This document shows positions 43,583-53,651 of a DNA stretch of 64,000 nt, piece after piece; the first letter of the stretch is position 1; each line of letters opens with the position of its first letter. Below the pieces are notes generated by a model. The model was given only the letters and a program-made list of their open reading frames with translations. It was not told the DNA's origin and ran no database searches. The DNA is taken from positions 10,921,501 through 10,985,500 of the forward strand of contig NC_088310.1 of NCBI RefSeq assembly GCF_910592395.1, in the 5' to 3' direction. Position numbers and translations under genes: made by a program. The stretch comes from Lineus longissimus (lineage: Eukaryota; Nemertea; Pilidiophora; Heteronemertea; Lineidae).

Positions 43583-44200
43583 TTACGAACACAGTGAGTA
43601 CTCAAATGGAATCTTTCTGCGTAGTAAAAGTCGCTTACCTGCATCAATCTGCGCAAGCACTCTATCCTTTTCGCTATTAGGAATACAGCGATTTTCTTTA
43701 AACACTTGGTCCAGTGAACATTGATCATTCAACGTATGTATGACCATATGTTTACAATTTTCACCGAAGTCTTTTACGACTGCATTATATTTTTGAGTTA
43801 AAAGCCATACAGAAATACCAAAGTGTCGCCCAGAGAAAGCTAGTTCAGTTAATTTAGTGCATTTATTCTTTGCTTCCCATAAATTAGCACAATCATCAAC
43901 GGTAAATAGTGATTGATGATCTTGACTTTTTAGTACATTAACAGCATCTTCTAAGCATGCATTTAAATCGCTTAACACTAACTTAGATGGGTAAATATGT
44001 ATATTTTTGTCTTGTGTAATCCATGCTCTATCTTGATAAGTTTTGTTCATGTCAATCGTAGGACAAAATATCACGATGTCATCGAATTTTTTCTGAAATT
44101 CTTGTTCTAGTAAGTCAAGTATAAAATAGGTTTTCCCGCAATCAGTCATGCCAACAACTAACATGTTGAAAGGTACATCACAATAATGAAATGTTTCCAT
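43583..44200 (-). CDS. ATP: DNA-packaging ATPase (FtsK/HerA, A32-like)
   Basis: This ATPase is predicted to drive genome packaging into the capsid. Walker A is GMTDCGKT (residues 17-24), Walker B LFTVDD (98-103), and a sensor-like WLLTQKY follows with an arginine nearby. The 205-aa length is standard for Polinton ATPases. The start is in TTAAAATAAATGGAA. Its neighbours are the 154-aa gene downstream and the broken major capsid gene upstream. All key residues are present and the frame is open, unlike the capsid genes. Confidence 0.93.
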   Translation of the reverse strand: METFHYCDVPFNMLVVGMTDCGKTYFILDLLEQEFQKKFDDIVIFCPTIDMNKTYQDRAWITQDKNIHIYPSKLVLSDLNACLEDAVNVLKSQDHQSLFTVDDCANLWEAKNKCTKLTELAFSGRHFGISVWLLTQKYNAVVKDFGENCKHMVIHTLNDQCSLDQVFKENRCIPNSEKDRVLAQIDAGKRLLLRRKIPFEYSLCS

Positions 44201-44240
44201 TTATTTTAACAACAAGCGCTCGCTTCGCTCGCTAGCAGTG

Positions 44241-44552
44241 CTAGTGTACAATGCCCTTCACTTTCTTATTCTCAAGTCCTACTAGTCCATCTGCTACAAT
44301 ATAGACTAGCATGTCATATTCTGTGTCAGAACTTCTGGTAAGCTCAAGTTGTAGACCGTGTTTGATATTGCTCATAGCGGTTCCTGATCCATGCACAGTG
44401 TTATCTTCAGTACTTCTAAGATCAATCCACAGCGCATATTTATGTTTGTCGTAGAATTTTTCGACATCCATCATACAGTCTTCAGTGTGCTTAAGGTCTT
44501 CTGACATATAAAGTCGTTTGACTTCATCAAATTGATTATAGGCTTTCAATCC
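44241..44552 (-). pseudogene. MCP: Major capsid protein, 3' part
   Basis: Codons from GLKAYNQFDEVKRLYMSED through YALWIDLRSTEDNTVHGSG and MLVYIVADGLVGLENKKVKG correspond to the second jelly-roll of Polinton double-jelly-roll capsid proteins; 'LWIDLRSTEDNxxHGSG' is the most conserved block I associate with the family. The frame is open leftward only through the inserted element's terminal repeat. It is separated from the 5' part by the MULE-like insertion 44553-45568, with the 9-bp duplicated target at the junction. Confidence 0.9.
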
Positions 44553-45568
44553 GGCAGGCGGTATTTGCACCACGCCACCACGGGCACCACGCGACCACCA
44601 CGCCACCACGCGAACAGGCGGAGCGATCATAATGACGATATCAAAACAGACCATCAGACCACAGACACTTGAGAGTTGTGGTTACACCTACCAATTATAG
44701 ATGGCATGTTGGTATACTGCGTTGTTGCCTGACGGGATTTACGAGTATTTATTACTTGTTAATGGCATTCGCAAAAAGCAGGGCTATTATTAAGCCGCTA
44801 TACATCCGTGTCCAACCGTGAATCACCTTCCCTAAAGAATGCATAAGATTCGAGACATGTCCATTAAAGGGGCACTATAGGCAGCATCTTGGTAGGCAAC
44901 ATAAAGTTACACAAAGTAGCCAGTGAGTCTCTCACCTCTCACAGTTTGTCCTAACCTAGTCACGCCTGTAACAGGGATACAGTCAGTGATGAATCAAATA
45001 AGACCTAATGCCCTTACTCTGTTTATAAGTCAGCTAAAGTTGGCCAATTTGACCCCCTGCTCCTACATAGTCCCCCTTTAATGGGAAACTATAGGCAACA
45101 GCTAGGTAGGCAAGATAAAGTTACACAAAGTCGCCAATAAGGGTCTCTCACACAACAGTATGTTGAAACTATGCACACGTGTTCGAGTGAGTGATAAATC
45201 TAACTCCCCCCCCCCCCCAAACCCACCCCACCCAAACGAACGGCCACCCATTTAAAGGGAGACTATATAACCCACTCGTACTCGTATGGTTTTTGCAGGT
45301 CAGTCGTCAGTTGGAGTAGGTCTAGTTACTCAACGGTAATTCAGTACGTATTTCCGTAGTTGGCGTACGCCTTTATTCCAATAATCCCAAGAACGGGCAT
45401 CAGAGAAGCTAGGATAGCAGCCAACGCCATCTATAATTGTTCCAAGAAACCATGATCCAATGAATCGACCGCTATTTTGATATCGTCATTATGATCGCTC
45501 GGCCTGTTCGCGTGGTGGCGTGGTGGTCGCGTGGTGCCCGTGGTGGCGTGGTGCAAATACCGCCTGCC
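44553..45568. mobile_element. MULE-like non-autonomous element inside the capsid gene (1,016 bp)
   Basis: Terminal inverted repeats of ~93 bp are nearly identical at 44553-44645 and 45568-45476 (GGCAGGCGGTATTTGCACCA followed by CGCCACCACGGGCACCACG). They are flanked by the perfect 9-bp duplication TTTCAATCC (44544-44552 and 45569-45577). Long TIRs plus a 9-bp duplication indicate the Mutator superfamily. No transposase is present. The interior holds a TTTAAAGGGRNACTATA phrase three times (44862, 45079, 45250) and a duplicated ATAAAGTTACACAAAGT block. Confidence 0.88.
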
Positions 45569-46486
45569 TTTCAATCCCGACTTGTATATACAGTGAGAAA
45601 TTCCTTCTGAAGTAATGCTCACATTAGTGATGTCTGGATTTTGAAAACTTGTATTTTCTGCATCATACTCACTGACATTTTTCTGGAAAAATATTAGGAT
45701 GCCCTTTGTAGAAGCGCGATTGACATCTACATTGATATTCATTCGCTTATTCTTTCCAATTGACTCTGTTCTCAAAAGATGCACATCTTCATACATCCAT
45801 CTCATCTGAGAGTTATACACAGATTCAATGGTTTCAGCCAGGACATCAGAGGTGATTGTTTCATATTCAAGCTGAATATCAGTCACAGCATATGTCTTTG
45901 AGGATGCTGTTCCAGCGACAACATACTTTGCATCATTGAATTTGATATCATACTCAATGGACTCCAAAATAGCTGCTGGGTAAAAGGGTGCATGTGTATC
46001 AAATAGTTCTGATTCAATAGGAATGCAGTAACGATCCTCAAAAGCTGTTTTAATGCCATCTTTTCGCTGATCTTTCACAATTCCTTGTTGTACTCGATTC
46101 TTTCGCTGTTTCTCAGTGAGCCAAAAGTCCTTGAAGGTGTTGTAGATGAAGGCTTTATTCACCTCACTCATGGGTTGACCTCCCAAGCTTGTGGTGATTC
46201 TTTCTACAATATTTCGACCTACATTAGCCACAAATGTAGCCACAAATGTAGCATTGGCTGCATTACTTGCTTTTGATGAGGTAGAAAGTTTAAACGTGAG
46301 CTTCATGCTTTCAGGGACAATCACTTGTCCTTTCTCAAGCTTGGGAATCTTCACATAAAGTGTTTCACCCGGATTCACAGAATTAGGATTATGTGTAATG
46401 ACCTCAAAATTTCTTTTGGCTTTTAAGCCTCTCGATTCTTTATTTGTACGATAAGGATCTAAGTATTTACCGTAGGACATGTCCAT
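45569..46486 (-). pseudogene. MCP: Major capsid protein, 5' part
   Basis: Starts MDMSYGKYLDPYRTNKESRG. It is an all-beta protein with features of Polinton/adintovirus double-jelly-roll capsids: PNSVNPGETLYVKIPKL, LTFKLSTS, VGRNIVERITTSLGGQPMSEV, YNTFKDFWLTEKQRKNRV and IESELFDTHAPFYPAAIL. This hexon-like protein would form the icosahedral shell. After ~306 codons the frame enters the inserted element (true capsid codons end at the duplicated target), and an artefactual tail runs to 45431. The start is in ATATAAATAAATGGAC. Confidence 0.92.
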
Positions 46487-46518
46487 TTATTTATATAAAA
46501 AATAAAATGTTAAAATAA

Positions 46519-46950
46519 ATGAGTGACATGTGCACGATTAAGTTCAATGCTGAACAAGATGATCAAGCAGCAGCTATTGAGAATATAAAAGAAGACATCC
46601 TCAAGGTTAAAAACAGGTTTAAATTAGATCAGTTGGATGCTGGCGTTATGACAGTGACTAATGTCAATCTTAAAGTGGATCAACTTGAGACATCAGTAAA
46701 TGACAGTTTCACCAAATTAGAAACATGGTGGGCTATTATTGGCACTTATTTAGACTATATGTTGACCCGTAGAAGATGGAAAGATGTACCAAAAGAAATG
46801 AACCGTGAGTCAATAATATTTTCAGGATCTAAGCCTTCTTTGTGTTTAATTGTTGACTCAATTTTAGCTTCTTTTTTAACGCGATCAACCTCTGAAGAAA
46901 CAGACTCAAAATCTTTAGCGTTAGCGACGAGTGTAATTTTTTGTAAGTGA
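46519..46950 (+). CDS. Putative coiled-coil protein
   Basis: It starts in GTTAAAATAAATGAGTGAC, the same context as the minus-strand genes. It is divergent from the capsid gene, whose start is 33 nt away. The first ~85 residues are acidic/helical with heptad-like spacing (NIKEDILKVKNRFKLDQL...LKVDQLETSVNDSFTKLETWW). The frame then continues antisense into the 3' end of the integrase gene, so the last ~65 codons may be fortuitous or overlapping. No family was recognised. Confidence 0.45.
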   Translation: MSDMCTIKFNAEQDDQAAAIENIKEDILKVKNRFKLDQLDAGVMTVTNVNLKVDQLETSVNDSFTKLETWWAIIGTYLDYMLTRRRWKDVPKEMNRESIIFSGSKPSLCLIVDSILASFLTRSTSEETDSKSLALATSVIFCK

Positions 46951-47858
46951 TCAAGTCTAACTCTAGAATCATCATTCAATATTGCATGAACACCCTCAAT
47001 ATTTTTTACAGTGTAAGTTCTATTGGACCATATTTGTTTGTAACCTTTAGTAAATATAGGTCTTTTTAACTTCTTTCTAACACTTTCACCTATTTTAAAT
47101 TTGTATTCAACTGGCATAGACTTTCCTAAATTGTGTTCAACTAATTCAGTCTCTATTCTATCACGCTCGCTTTGCTCGCTAGCAGTGCTATTCACTTCAA
47201 CACTAGCTTCATTAGGGGCATAGTTTAAAATTCCTCTATGTGGCCTACTATTGTACGCAGTAATGTACTCTTGCAAATGATCAACCCATTTAACTGAATT
47301 TCGTTCTGTAAAGTCCTTGAATATCATATCTTTAATGGTTCTAGATAGTCTGTCAATAAGTCCTAGTGCATGATGATCTCCTATGTCCACTGTATCATGC
47401 TTGATGTTTAACTCTTTGAATAGGTCTTGTACTGGCTTATTCAGGAATTCATTGCCTGAGTCTGTAATAATAAGTGTGATTGGGCTCGCAAGTGTGTAAA
47501 TTTTTTCAAAGCCGTTTTTCACTTCAAATTTTGTCTTATTTTTTAAAGCTTCAGCATAGGCTTTTCTAGTAAATGTATCTATAGCAAGAAGTATCCATTT
47601 GTAACCTTTATTTTGTCTTGAGTAATTTGACATGTCTAAAAGATCCATAAACCATAGAGCATTCTCACGATAGGCTATAATGTGGCCCTGAATCTTTTGT
47701 GGCTGCTTTTTGTGAAGCTGATAACTTTTTTGCTGCTTTACAAATGCATCAATTCCATCAAATTTTATGCTAGGATCTTTCTTCTTCATGATCTTATAAA
47801 ATTTTAAAGCAGATGGATAGTAGTACTTCGCATATTCTTCTTGCATTACAGATGACAT
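46755..47858 (-). CDS. INT: Retroviral-like integrase (rve) with SH3/chromo-like C-terminus
   Basis: This protein is predicted to insert the element and to generate the 6-bp TSD. The rve core has D72 (WFMDLLDMSNY), D133 (LIITDSGNEF) and, exactly 35 residues on, D169 (LGLIDRLSRTIK), where retroviral integrases have Glu. Residues ~258-312 (YKFKIGESVRKKLKRP...FTKGYKQIWSNRTYTV) form a small beta-barrel typical of gypsy/Polinton integrases. Length (367 aa) is normal. No N-terminal HHCC is evident. The start is at AAAATAAATATG, a variant shared with polB. An embedded 17-mer copy (47164-47180) encodes ASEQSE between core and barrel. The frame is intact. Confidence 0.93.
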   Translation of the reverse strand: MSSVMQEEYAKYYYPSALKFYKIMKKKDPSIKFDGIDAFVKQQKSYQLHKKQPQKIQGHIIAYRENALWFMDLLDMSNYSRQNKGYKWILLAIDTFTRKAYAEALKNKTKFEVKNGFEKIYTLASPITLIITDSGNEFLNKPVQDLFKELNIKHDTVDIGDHHALGLIDRLSRTIKDMIFKDFTERNSVKWVDHLQEYITAYNSRPHRGILNYAPNEASVEVNSTASEQSERDRIETELVEHNLGKSMPVEYKFKIGESVRKKLKRPIFTKGYKQIWSNRTYTVKNIEGVHAILNDDSRVRLDHLQKITLVANAKDFESVSSEVDRVKKEAKIESTIKHKEGLDPENIIDSRFISFGTSFHLLRVNI

Positions 47859-47865
47859 ATTTATT

Positions 47866-49173
47866 TTAGAGAATATTTTGAACTAAAAGACCTACAGTAA
47901 TTAATCCTATTGTAAATGGTAGATGACTGCTCTCACTAACGCTCGCTTCGCTCGCTGTGCTCACTGTAGCTGATTCACTCACTGAACTCACAGTACTTGC
48001 CACACGCCCTGCTTGTGAGGGTGAACTTGGTGAACGTGGTGAACTTGGTGGAGCGAGCGAAGCGAGCGTTGTGCTCGCTTGTCGCTTTTTTCTGACATTG
48101 ATATGTGAGTTGATGCCAAAATTTGTATTTTCTGTAGCAGTTAACAGAGAGTTATTATACCCTTCAATCGTACCAATATGTAAACGCATATGACTCGGTA
48201 CAAGTTGTAATCCTAAACCTACAGCAAAGTCTAATCGTGAACCAACTTTTTCTAAGGCGTTCGCATACGATTGTTTAGACCGGATTAAAATACTAGCCGT
48301 CTGAAATGTTTTGATGGAATCGACTAACGTTTGACCTTGAATCGCATCTTCCACTAAAATTCCAAACTGCTTTTGCGCATCTAAGGAGTCTAAAATATCT
48401 TGCCTGATCATGGTTTGTGCACCCAGGATGCAATACACATACGTCCTAATCGACTCATTGATTCTACTCATGCCTGCTTTAGTCAATCCTTGACTGTCTA
48501 AAGTGATAAAATTTGTCCAATCGTCTGAGTAAATGAAAGATAATGTGTCAATATAGAGCCTGCGATGATCAGCATACACATACCCCTTTTTGTCTGCATT
48601 AAACGGAAACTTACTTGGGCCACTTAAGTAATAGTTACCATTGTCCATTACGATGTCTAATGCTTGCATTTTGCCTTTGTGAAAGTAGTTGAAGTCTACA
48701 CTACCAAATTCAAGCTTTAAAATTTCATATGCTTGTGTGTGATAGGGGTTCTTCTTTGAATTAAAGTCAGGATTTCCTGGTAAAGGAATTTTTAGCTGGT
48801 GTAAAATTTTTCGTAGTGTAAAGTACACATGGAATCTAAAGATACTCTGTACTAAAGGGTCAGCATGGTTAACATGATTGTGCCATGACACACCACAGCC
48901 AGACGTCGCACAAAATAAAGCAAATTTAAATTGGTTGTCCCAGTTATCCATGGTCGCTTTTATTAAATACTCTTGTACTTGTGCATAACTTGAAAATTTT
49001 CGGGGAGGCGATTTATCTGGGAAAATATCAATTGTATTGAATTCAAAGCTTTGATGTGGTGCTACTTGAATGTGATGATGAATGAAAGGATCTTTGGTTA
49101 AATAATTATTCTTGTGAGTGACAGGATAATTTGCATCAGAGTTAAATTTTAGATATGAAGGAAATGTTTCCAT
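47866..49173 (-). CDS. Polinton protein with C-terminal TM anchor (435 aa)
   Basis: A large globular region (1-355) starts METFPSYLKFNSDANYP and includes the recognisable Polinton blocks DNWDNQFKFALFCATSGCGVS, DPLVQSIFRFHVYFTLRKIL and VGLGLQLVPSHMRLHIGTIEGYNNSLL. A basic RKKRQ site at about 366-370, a Ser/Thr/Pro-rich stalk and a C-terminal hydrophobic helix (FTIGLITVGLLVQNIL) follow. Two 17-mer copies lie in the stalk. It is conserved in Polintons between integrase and polB; a virion surface role is inferred only from the stalk-plus-anchor layout. The frame is intact, with its start in GAATAAATGG. Confidence 0.75.
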   Translation of the reverse strand: METFPSYLKFNSDANYPVTHKNNYLTKDPFIHHHIQVAPHQSFEFNTIDIFPDKSPPRKFSSYAQVQEYLIKATMDNWDNQFKFALFCATSGCGVSWHNHVNHADPLVQSIFRFHVYFTLRKILHQLKIPLPGNPDFNSKKNPYHTQAYEILKLEFGSVDFNYFHKGKMQALDIVMDNGNYYLSGPSKFPFNADKKGYVYADHRRLYIDTLSFIYSDDWTNFITLDSQGLTKAGMSRINESIRTYVYCILGAQTMIRQDILDSLDAQKQFGILVEDAIQGQTLVDSIKTFQTASILIRSKQSYANALEKVGSRLDFAVGLGLQLVPSHMRLHIGTIEGYNNSLLTATENTNFGINSHINVRKKRQASTTLASLAPPSSPRSPSSPSQAGRVASTVSSVSESATVSTASEASVSESSHLPFTIGLITVGLLVQNIL

Positions 49174-49177
49174 TTAT

Positions 49178-52100
49178 TCATGTTAATTTTTTACGACACA
49201 GAGAGTGAACGCTAGTAGCCACTTGTTGTTCAGCGAGCGAAGCGAGCGGTTTGTAGGACTCTTCTTCACTTTGTTCAACACACTCTTCAATGTGAGCGCT
49301 AGTAGTCGTATAATGTCCTAGAGCCAATGTACTTATTCCATCAGGTAATATATGTCTTTTATCATCTGCGTGGTCAAGCGCTACTTTGGTGACTTGCTCT
49401 GTGTAAAGTTGATGGTTTCTACTTCTAAACACATTCATCCTTTTCTCGATTGGGACTTTACCCAAGAGCACGGACTTGTAGTCTTCGAAGGTGACTTCAC
49501 TTTTCACAACTTGGCGCTTAATTCCTTTACACTTTTTCACTTCATCATCTTTGCCAGTTGTATAGCTGTACAGCTTAGCCCTCAAAGCGATGAACTCAGT
49601 GATCACTTTGCCAGCCTCTTCATCTTTGAATTTGCCAGTGATCTTCTTGTTCGTTTCATCAAACAATGAATGATCTTTAGGAAAATTAGAGAAGTCATAC
49701 AAGTGTGCATCTTTCTGCATGTCTTTGTAGATATCATCAGTCTGAATGTTATAGACTAGTGAATCTGTATCAGTGTAAAGTAGTTGTGCTACTTCAGGAT
49801 ACTTCTTTAACATGTGATTGTAGTGGAAGTCAAACATATGCTCTTTAGAGAGGTCTAAAATCGCTTGCCCCATAAATATTGGCTTATTGAGATAGACTTC
49901 TGCTTTTTGACGTTTAACCATCACTAGATCTTTACAGAAGATTTTGTGTGATGTATAGTTGTTACTATTGACTAATTTTCGAAGCTGATCGGCAGTTGTA
50001 GCTAAAGTAATGTCTTTTCTACGCCTGACTGACTCCATGGTTTTGCCAAATATCGAATTATTCATCAATTTGAAGAAGTCTTTTTCGAAGTCATTTTTGG
50101 CATTTGCGCGTTGACTTGTGTTGAAGTCAATGTATTCTTTCAAGAAGTTAGACTCTTCGTATGAGATGCCTCTGTGAATCTTTGTCAATATGAGACCTTG
50201 ACTCAAATAGAACTTCAAGGCCTTGTGGTGCACAATATAATTTTTCTTGTCTTGCAAGTTAGGAATGAGCTTATCATTCTTGTGCTCAGGGGCAAGAGGA
50301 TAGTCATTGTGCAAGTTGTGTAAATGCTTAGGATATTCTAAGTCAACTTCAAGTGTGCACGGGATGTCTTGCCAATTTTTTAAGTCAGTTTGAGACATCC
50401 ATTTGAAATTTCTAACTGGTAAATTTTGACCCATCGCTACACCGTAAAGGTTGTTGGCATCGACAAAGGTGATATAACTTGTAGGTTTTTCTGAGTCAAA
50501 ATTTTCTAAATAAGGATTGTTTGCCTGTGCATATCTGTGACTTGCTTGACATACTCCTCCACGAATACCTAATTCGAAGAAGTTATACATGTCCACATCT
50601 GTGAGGAGTTCGATATCAACTTTTGTCATTTTTAGCATCGCTTGCCATGACAAACCTGGTGATGTGTAGAAGAATGTGGGATCTAAATTATAGATATCCA
50701 TGCAGGTCTGTCTAAAATTTTCAATAATGTCAGCGAGTAGCAGAACATCAGTTTCAAGGTATAACTTGTGGTAATCTTGAAAGGTTTGACAGTTGAACTT
50801 ATCCCACACATGTTGGGCATGTAGGTACTTTTCTTGTGAAATTTTGGTATTGTTAAACTTTGAGTCAAATGCTTCAATTGGAGGTAATTGTTGACTCTGA
50901 AATTTTTCGTATGAGTCAACCCATTCATAAGGATAAACACCTTTTCTTGTTAAGAGGTCAAAGTGTTCACCATTAAACATTGTAGCTAAATTTTCCTTTT
51001 GCTGATTAGGTAAATTCTTAGCTAGATTTGCTAGTGAAGACTGCATTAACCTGTAAGAGTCAAGGAATCTAAATCAATTTGATCATCATTGATAGGTAAC
51101 ACCTTGCTGAAAGATATGTAATTTTCAGAGTTTGAGGCGATGACATTCAGTCTACCTTTTAAATTTTTCACAAACAGATGTCCATCATAGCCCGACAGAT
51201 TGTGAAAGTATACAGGTATGAACTTTGGGGAGCTAAAGAGTAAATTACAATTTCTATGTGCTGCTCCTCTGTATTCGCCTGTGAAATGATTGTGATCACG
51301 CACTTTGAAATTTTGTGCTGTGAACATTTTGTCACAGAGATAACAGTTTCTAGCAAAATTGTAACTAGTTTGCTGCTCGTGAGTCAAAGCATCCATTTGC
51401 TTAGGGTTGAGTAGAAATTTTTTTCCCAAGTTGTTCACAGATAGAAGTGATTGTATCAACAAAGTGTTCGCCAATGTCTTCATCTTCTGACTGTTGAATG
51501 TATGTAAACATTTTATTCCTCTTTGCTATTTGTGCTTGATCATATTGGATATAGATCGAATAGCTGTTTGGAATATGTTCTTGTGTTTGAAGTGTTTTTT
51601 TGCCAAGATTTTGACCCACTTTCTTTAACGAACATTCAAAGTCAGCGATGATCACAACTGGATGTTTTTGTTGTGCTCTTAAGTTAGTGAATAGCAAGGT
51701 GTTCTTTCTATCTGAAGGCATCCTAACTTTTACACATTCAAATTGTATGCAGTTATCAAGATGTTCATGGTATCTTTTATCGAGGAGTTCACTCGTTGAT
51801 GCTGATATAACTTTCAAGCATCTAAAGCAAACTTTGACTTGTCCATTGTGTTTTGACTGAGATGCACTAACAAGCCTTGAGAAATTTTTGATCCATGCAT
51901 AGTGATAATTGGCATTATCTTTGACATCTTCTATTTTTTCACTCTCAACGAACTCGTCGAACTCGTCGAAAGCGTTAGGGTTGTCTATCATGCTGTCATC
52001 TTCTTTGTAGTGTAGAAGGTTGATGTACTTGTCTTCTGTTAAAATTCTCTCAGAAATTCTAGCTGGGAAAATTGGGTAAATGGTAGATTCTTCTCCATTT

Positions 52101-53330
52101 TTAATCACTACTTGTCTAGGAATAAATGTAAACACATTAACCCCAATGTCAGGGTTGTTGTTCTCAAATTTGTCTATATCTTTGAGGGTAACTGGGTATT
52201 CCAGACCTTTGAACATGTGATCAAATTCAGATTTGTTGTAATTTGTCACCCTCTCTGTGTTCTTTGAGATATTTAACAACGCAGCTTCAACAGAATATCT
52301 GAAGCAAAGCTGATCAGTATTTTGTACATTGATCACTGCTTTTTTCCTTTGGATCTGCTGAGGTAAAGGAATATAAGAAGATCCCGAAAGTGGTTGATAT
52401 TTTACAGTGTGTAACTCAATCTTGGTTACTTCTATAAATTTCCATCCAGAACCTTTCTGAATGAGATTCTTCAATTCTTTAAGCATATCTTCGATGAGAG
52501 TGTCATAATTAAGTTCTTGACTCACGTAAAGGATGTGCCTAGATCGAAGTTGAAACTCTTGAACTTCAGTCTTCCTTTGCATTGAAATATATAAGACAAT
52601 GCTAATTTTTAAACTGTTGTGCTGAGTTTCAGCTTTAATTTTATCTTGTAAGGCTGTTTTAACTTTCTCAAGGAAGGGCTGTATTCCAATTTTGGGCAGT
52701 CCTTGCATTCTGAAATGGTTAACATAACCTTTGAAAGCAGAGTTGACTTTTACGAAGGAGGTTGATTCAGTATGTTGTTTGATCAACTCCTGGATGAATT
52801 TTTTAGTCATTGAACTTTTGACATTGATGTCAAGCTCTTTCGCTTGTTTGAAAAGATCAGATTTTAGTAATCTTTTGACTGGTTCTTTGGTCAAGAGTTC
52901 TTTCAACTTCTCAATGTTGAGATAGATTCTGAAAATTTTTATGACCAAGAGCCTTAACTTGCTGTAAAAGTGGCTTTCTGATAGAAATTTTTGCTTTCAC
53001 AGCTTTTGGTTTAATGTCAGACAAATTCACATGCTGAATTTTGTCTTCTAAAATTGAGTCCAGCTGTTCTTTTTTGAATTTTCTAGCATTGACTCCGAGT
53101 CTTTGCGCAAGAACACGTTTCTCAATTTGAGACAAGTCAGAAACTGGCTTGTCAATTTTCACTTCAACATCGTTGAAACTATTCGGAATTTGTTGAAGTT
53201 GTTCAAGTAACTTTTCTCTTGAAAGTGATCCGTATTTTTTAACTTTGTGTCTAAAGGCGAGTATTTTCAACTCATCGGTCGAAAGTCCCTCAGTTGGGTA
53301 AGTGTCGTGGATTTTATATGAGGTTGTCAT
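49178..53330 (-). pseudogene. POLB: Protein-primed DNA polymerase B, three frameshifts
   Basis: This would replicate the element by protein priming. Four frames are needed in order: 53330-52911, 52948-51401, 51483-51046 and 51075-49178. They carry an N-terminal terminal-protein-like region, a C-x2-C...H...C cluster (~374-400 of frame 2), Exo I IIADFECS, a VRDHNHFTGEYRGAAHRNCN HNH/EndoVII-like insert, Exo II VYFHNLSGYD, Exo III YHKLYLETDVLLLAD, then motif A FVDANNLYG, motif B KLMNNSIFGKT and motif C YTDTDS in frame 4 (residues ~194, 326, 424). Breaks lie at an A5/T4 run (52931-52940), a T7/A7 run (51418-51424) and ~51075. The catalytic motifs survive but the reading frame does not. The start is in TATAAATAAATATG. 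Confidence 0.93.
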
Positions 53331-53340
53331 ATTTATTTAT

Positions 53341-53407
53341 ACAAAAAAATAATTTTATATTAGATCTACGTTTGGAAAGGGAATTCCCCTTTTTAGTTTC
53401 GGTTTTG
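53341..53407 (-). promoter_or_regulatory. 67-bp promoter-like module upstream of polB
   Basis: It lies 10 nt upstream of the polB ATG and is ~95% identical to 54196-54262, which lies 10 nt upstream of the HNH gene ATG. It contains TATTAGATCTACGTTTGG and a near-palindrome AAAGGGAATTCCCCTTT. Equal spacing to two start codons argues for a shared promoter or leader. Confidence 0.6.
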
Positions 53408-53640
53408 GTTACGGTAAGTCATTTTATAGTCAAGTTTTTTTACTATAAAATGAAATGTTCTCATATAAAAACCATACGCTTACCCAACTGAGGGACTTTC
53501 GACAGATGAACTTGTTTGTGAATTTTAGTATCCTATATAATCACCACTTGGTCGAAAATGTAGGATTCAGGGCTCACCACACCCATGATGATTTTGACGC
53601 AAGCGACGAAAATCATCATGGGGGTGTTCATTTATATACA
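53408..53640. repeat. Inverted copy of the polB 5' end plus two hairpins
   Basis: 53460-53513 repeats, in the opposite orientation, the first ~20 codons of polB (53322-53270; shared TTACCCAACTGAGGGACTTT). A perfect 11-bp hairpin CATTTTATAGT/ACTATAAAATG lies at 53420-53452. A second foldback, CCCATGATGATTTT/AAAATCATCATGGG, spans 53583-53622. No gene is supported; the plus-strand frames are by-products of the inversion. Confidence 0.6.
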
Positions 53641-53651
53641 GAGTAAAAATT

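Noticed and set aside
45431-45568. Last 46 codons of the capsid 5' frame
   Set aside because: Encoded by the inserted MULE-like element's TIR, not by the capsid gene.
51401-51483. Programmed frameshift at the A7 run in polB
   Set aside because: The change needed here is +1, while a slippery A-run usually gives -1, and two other shifts of mixed sign occur; decay or sequencing error is simpler.
53454-53646. Plus-strand frame beside the HNH gene
   Set aside because: Begins in the inverted duplicate of polB codons and continues through a hairpin; no independent gene evidence.
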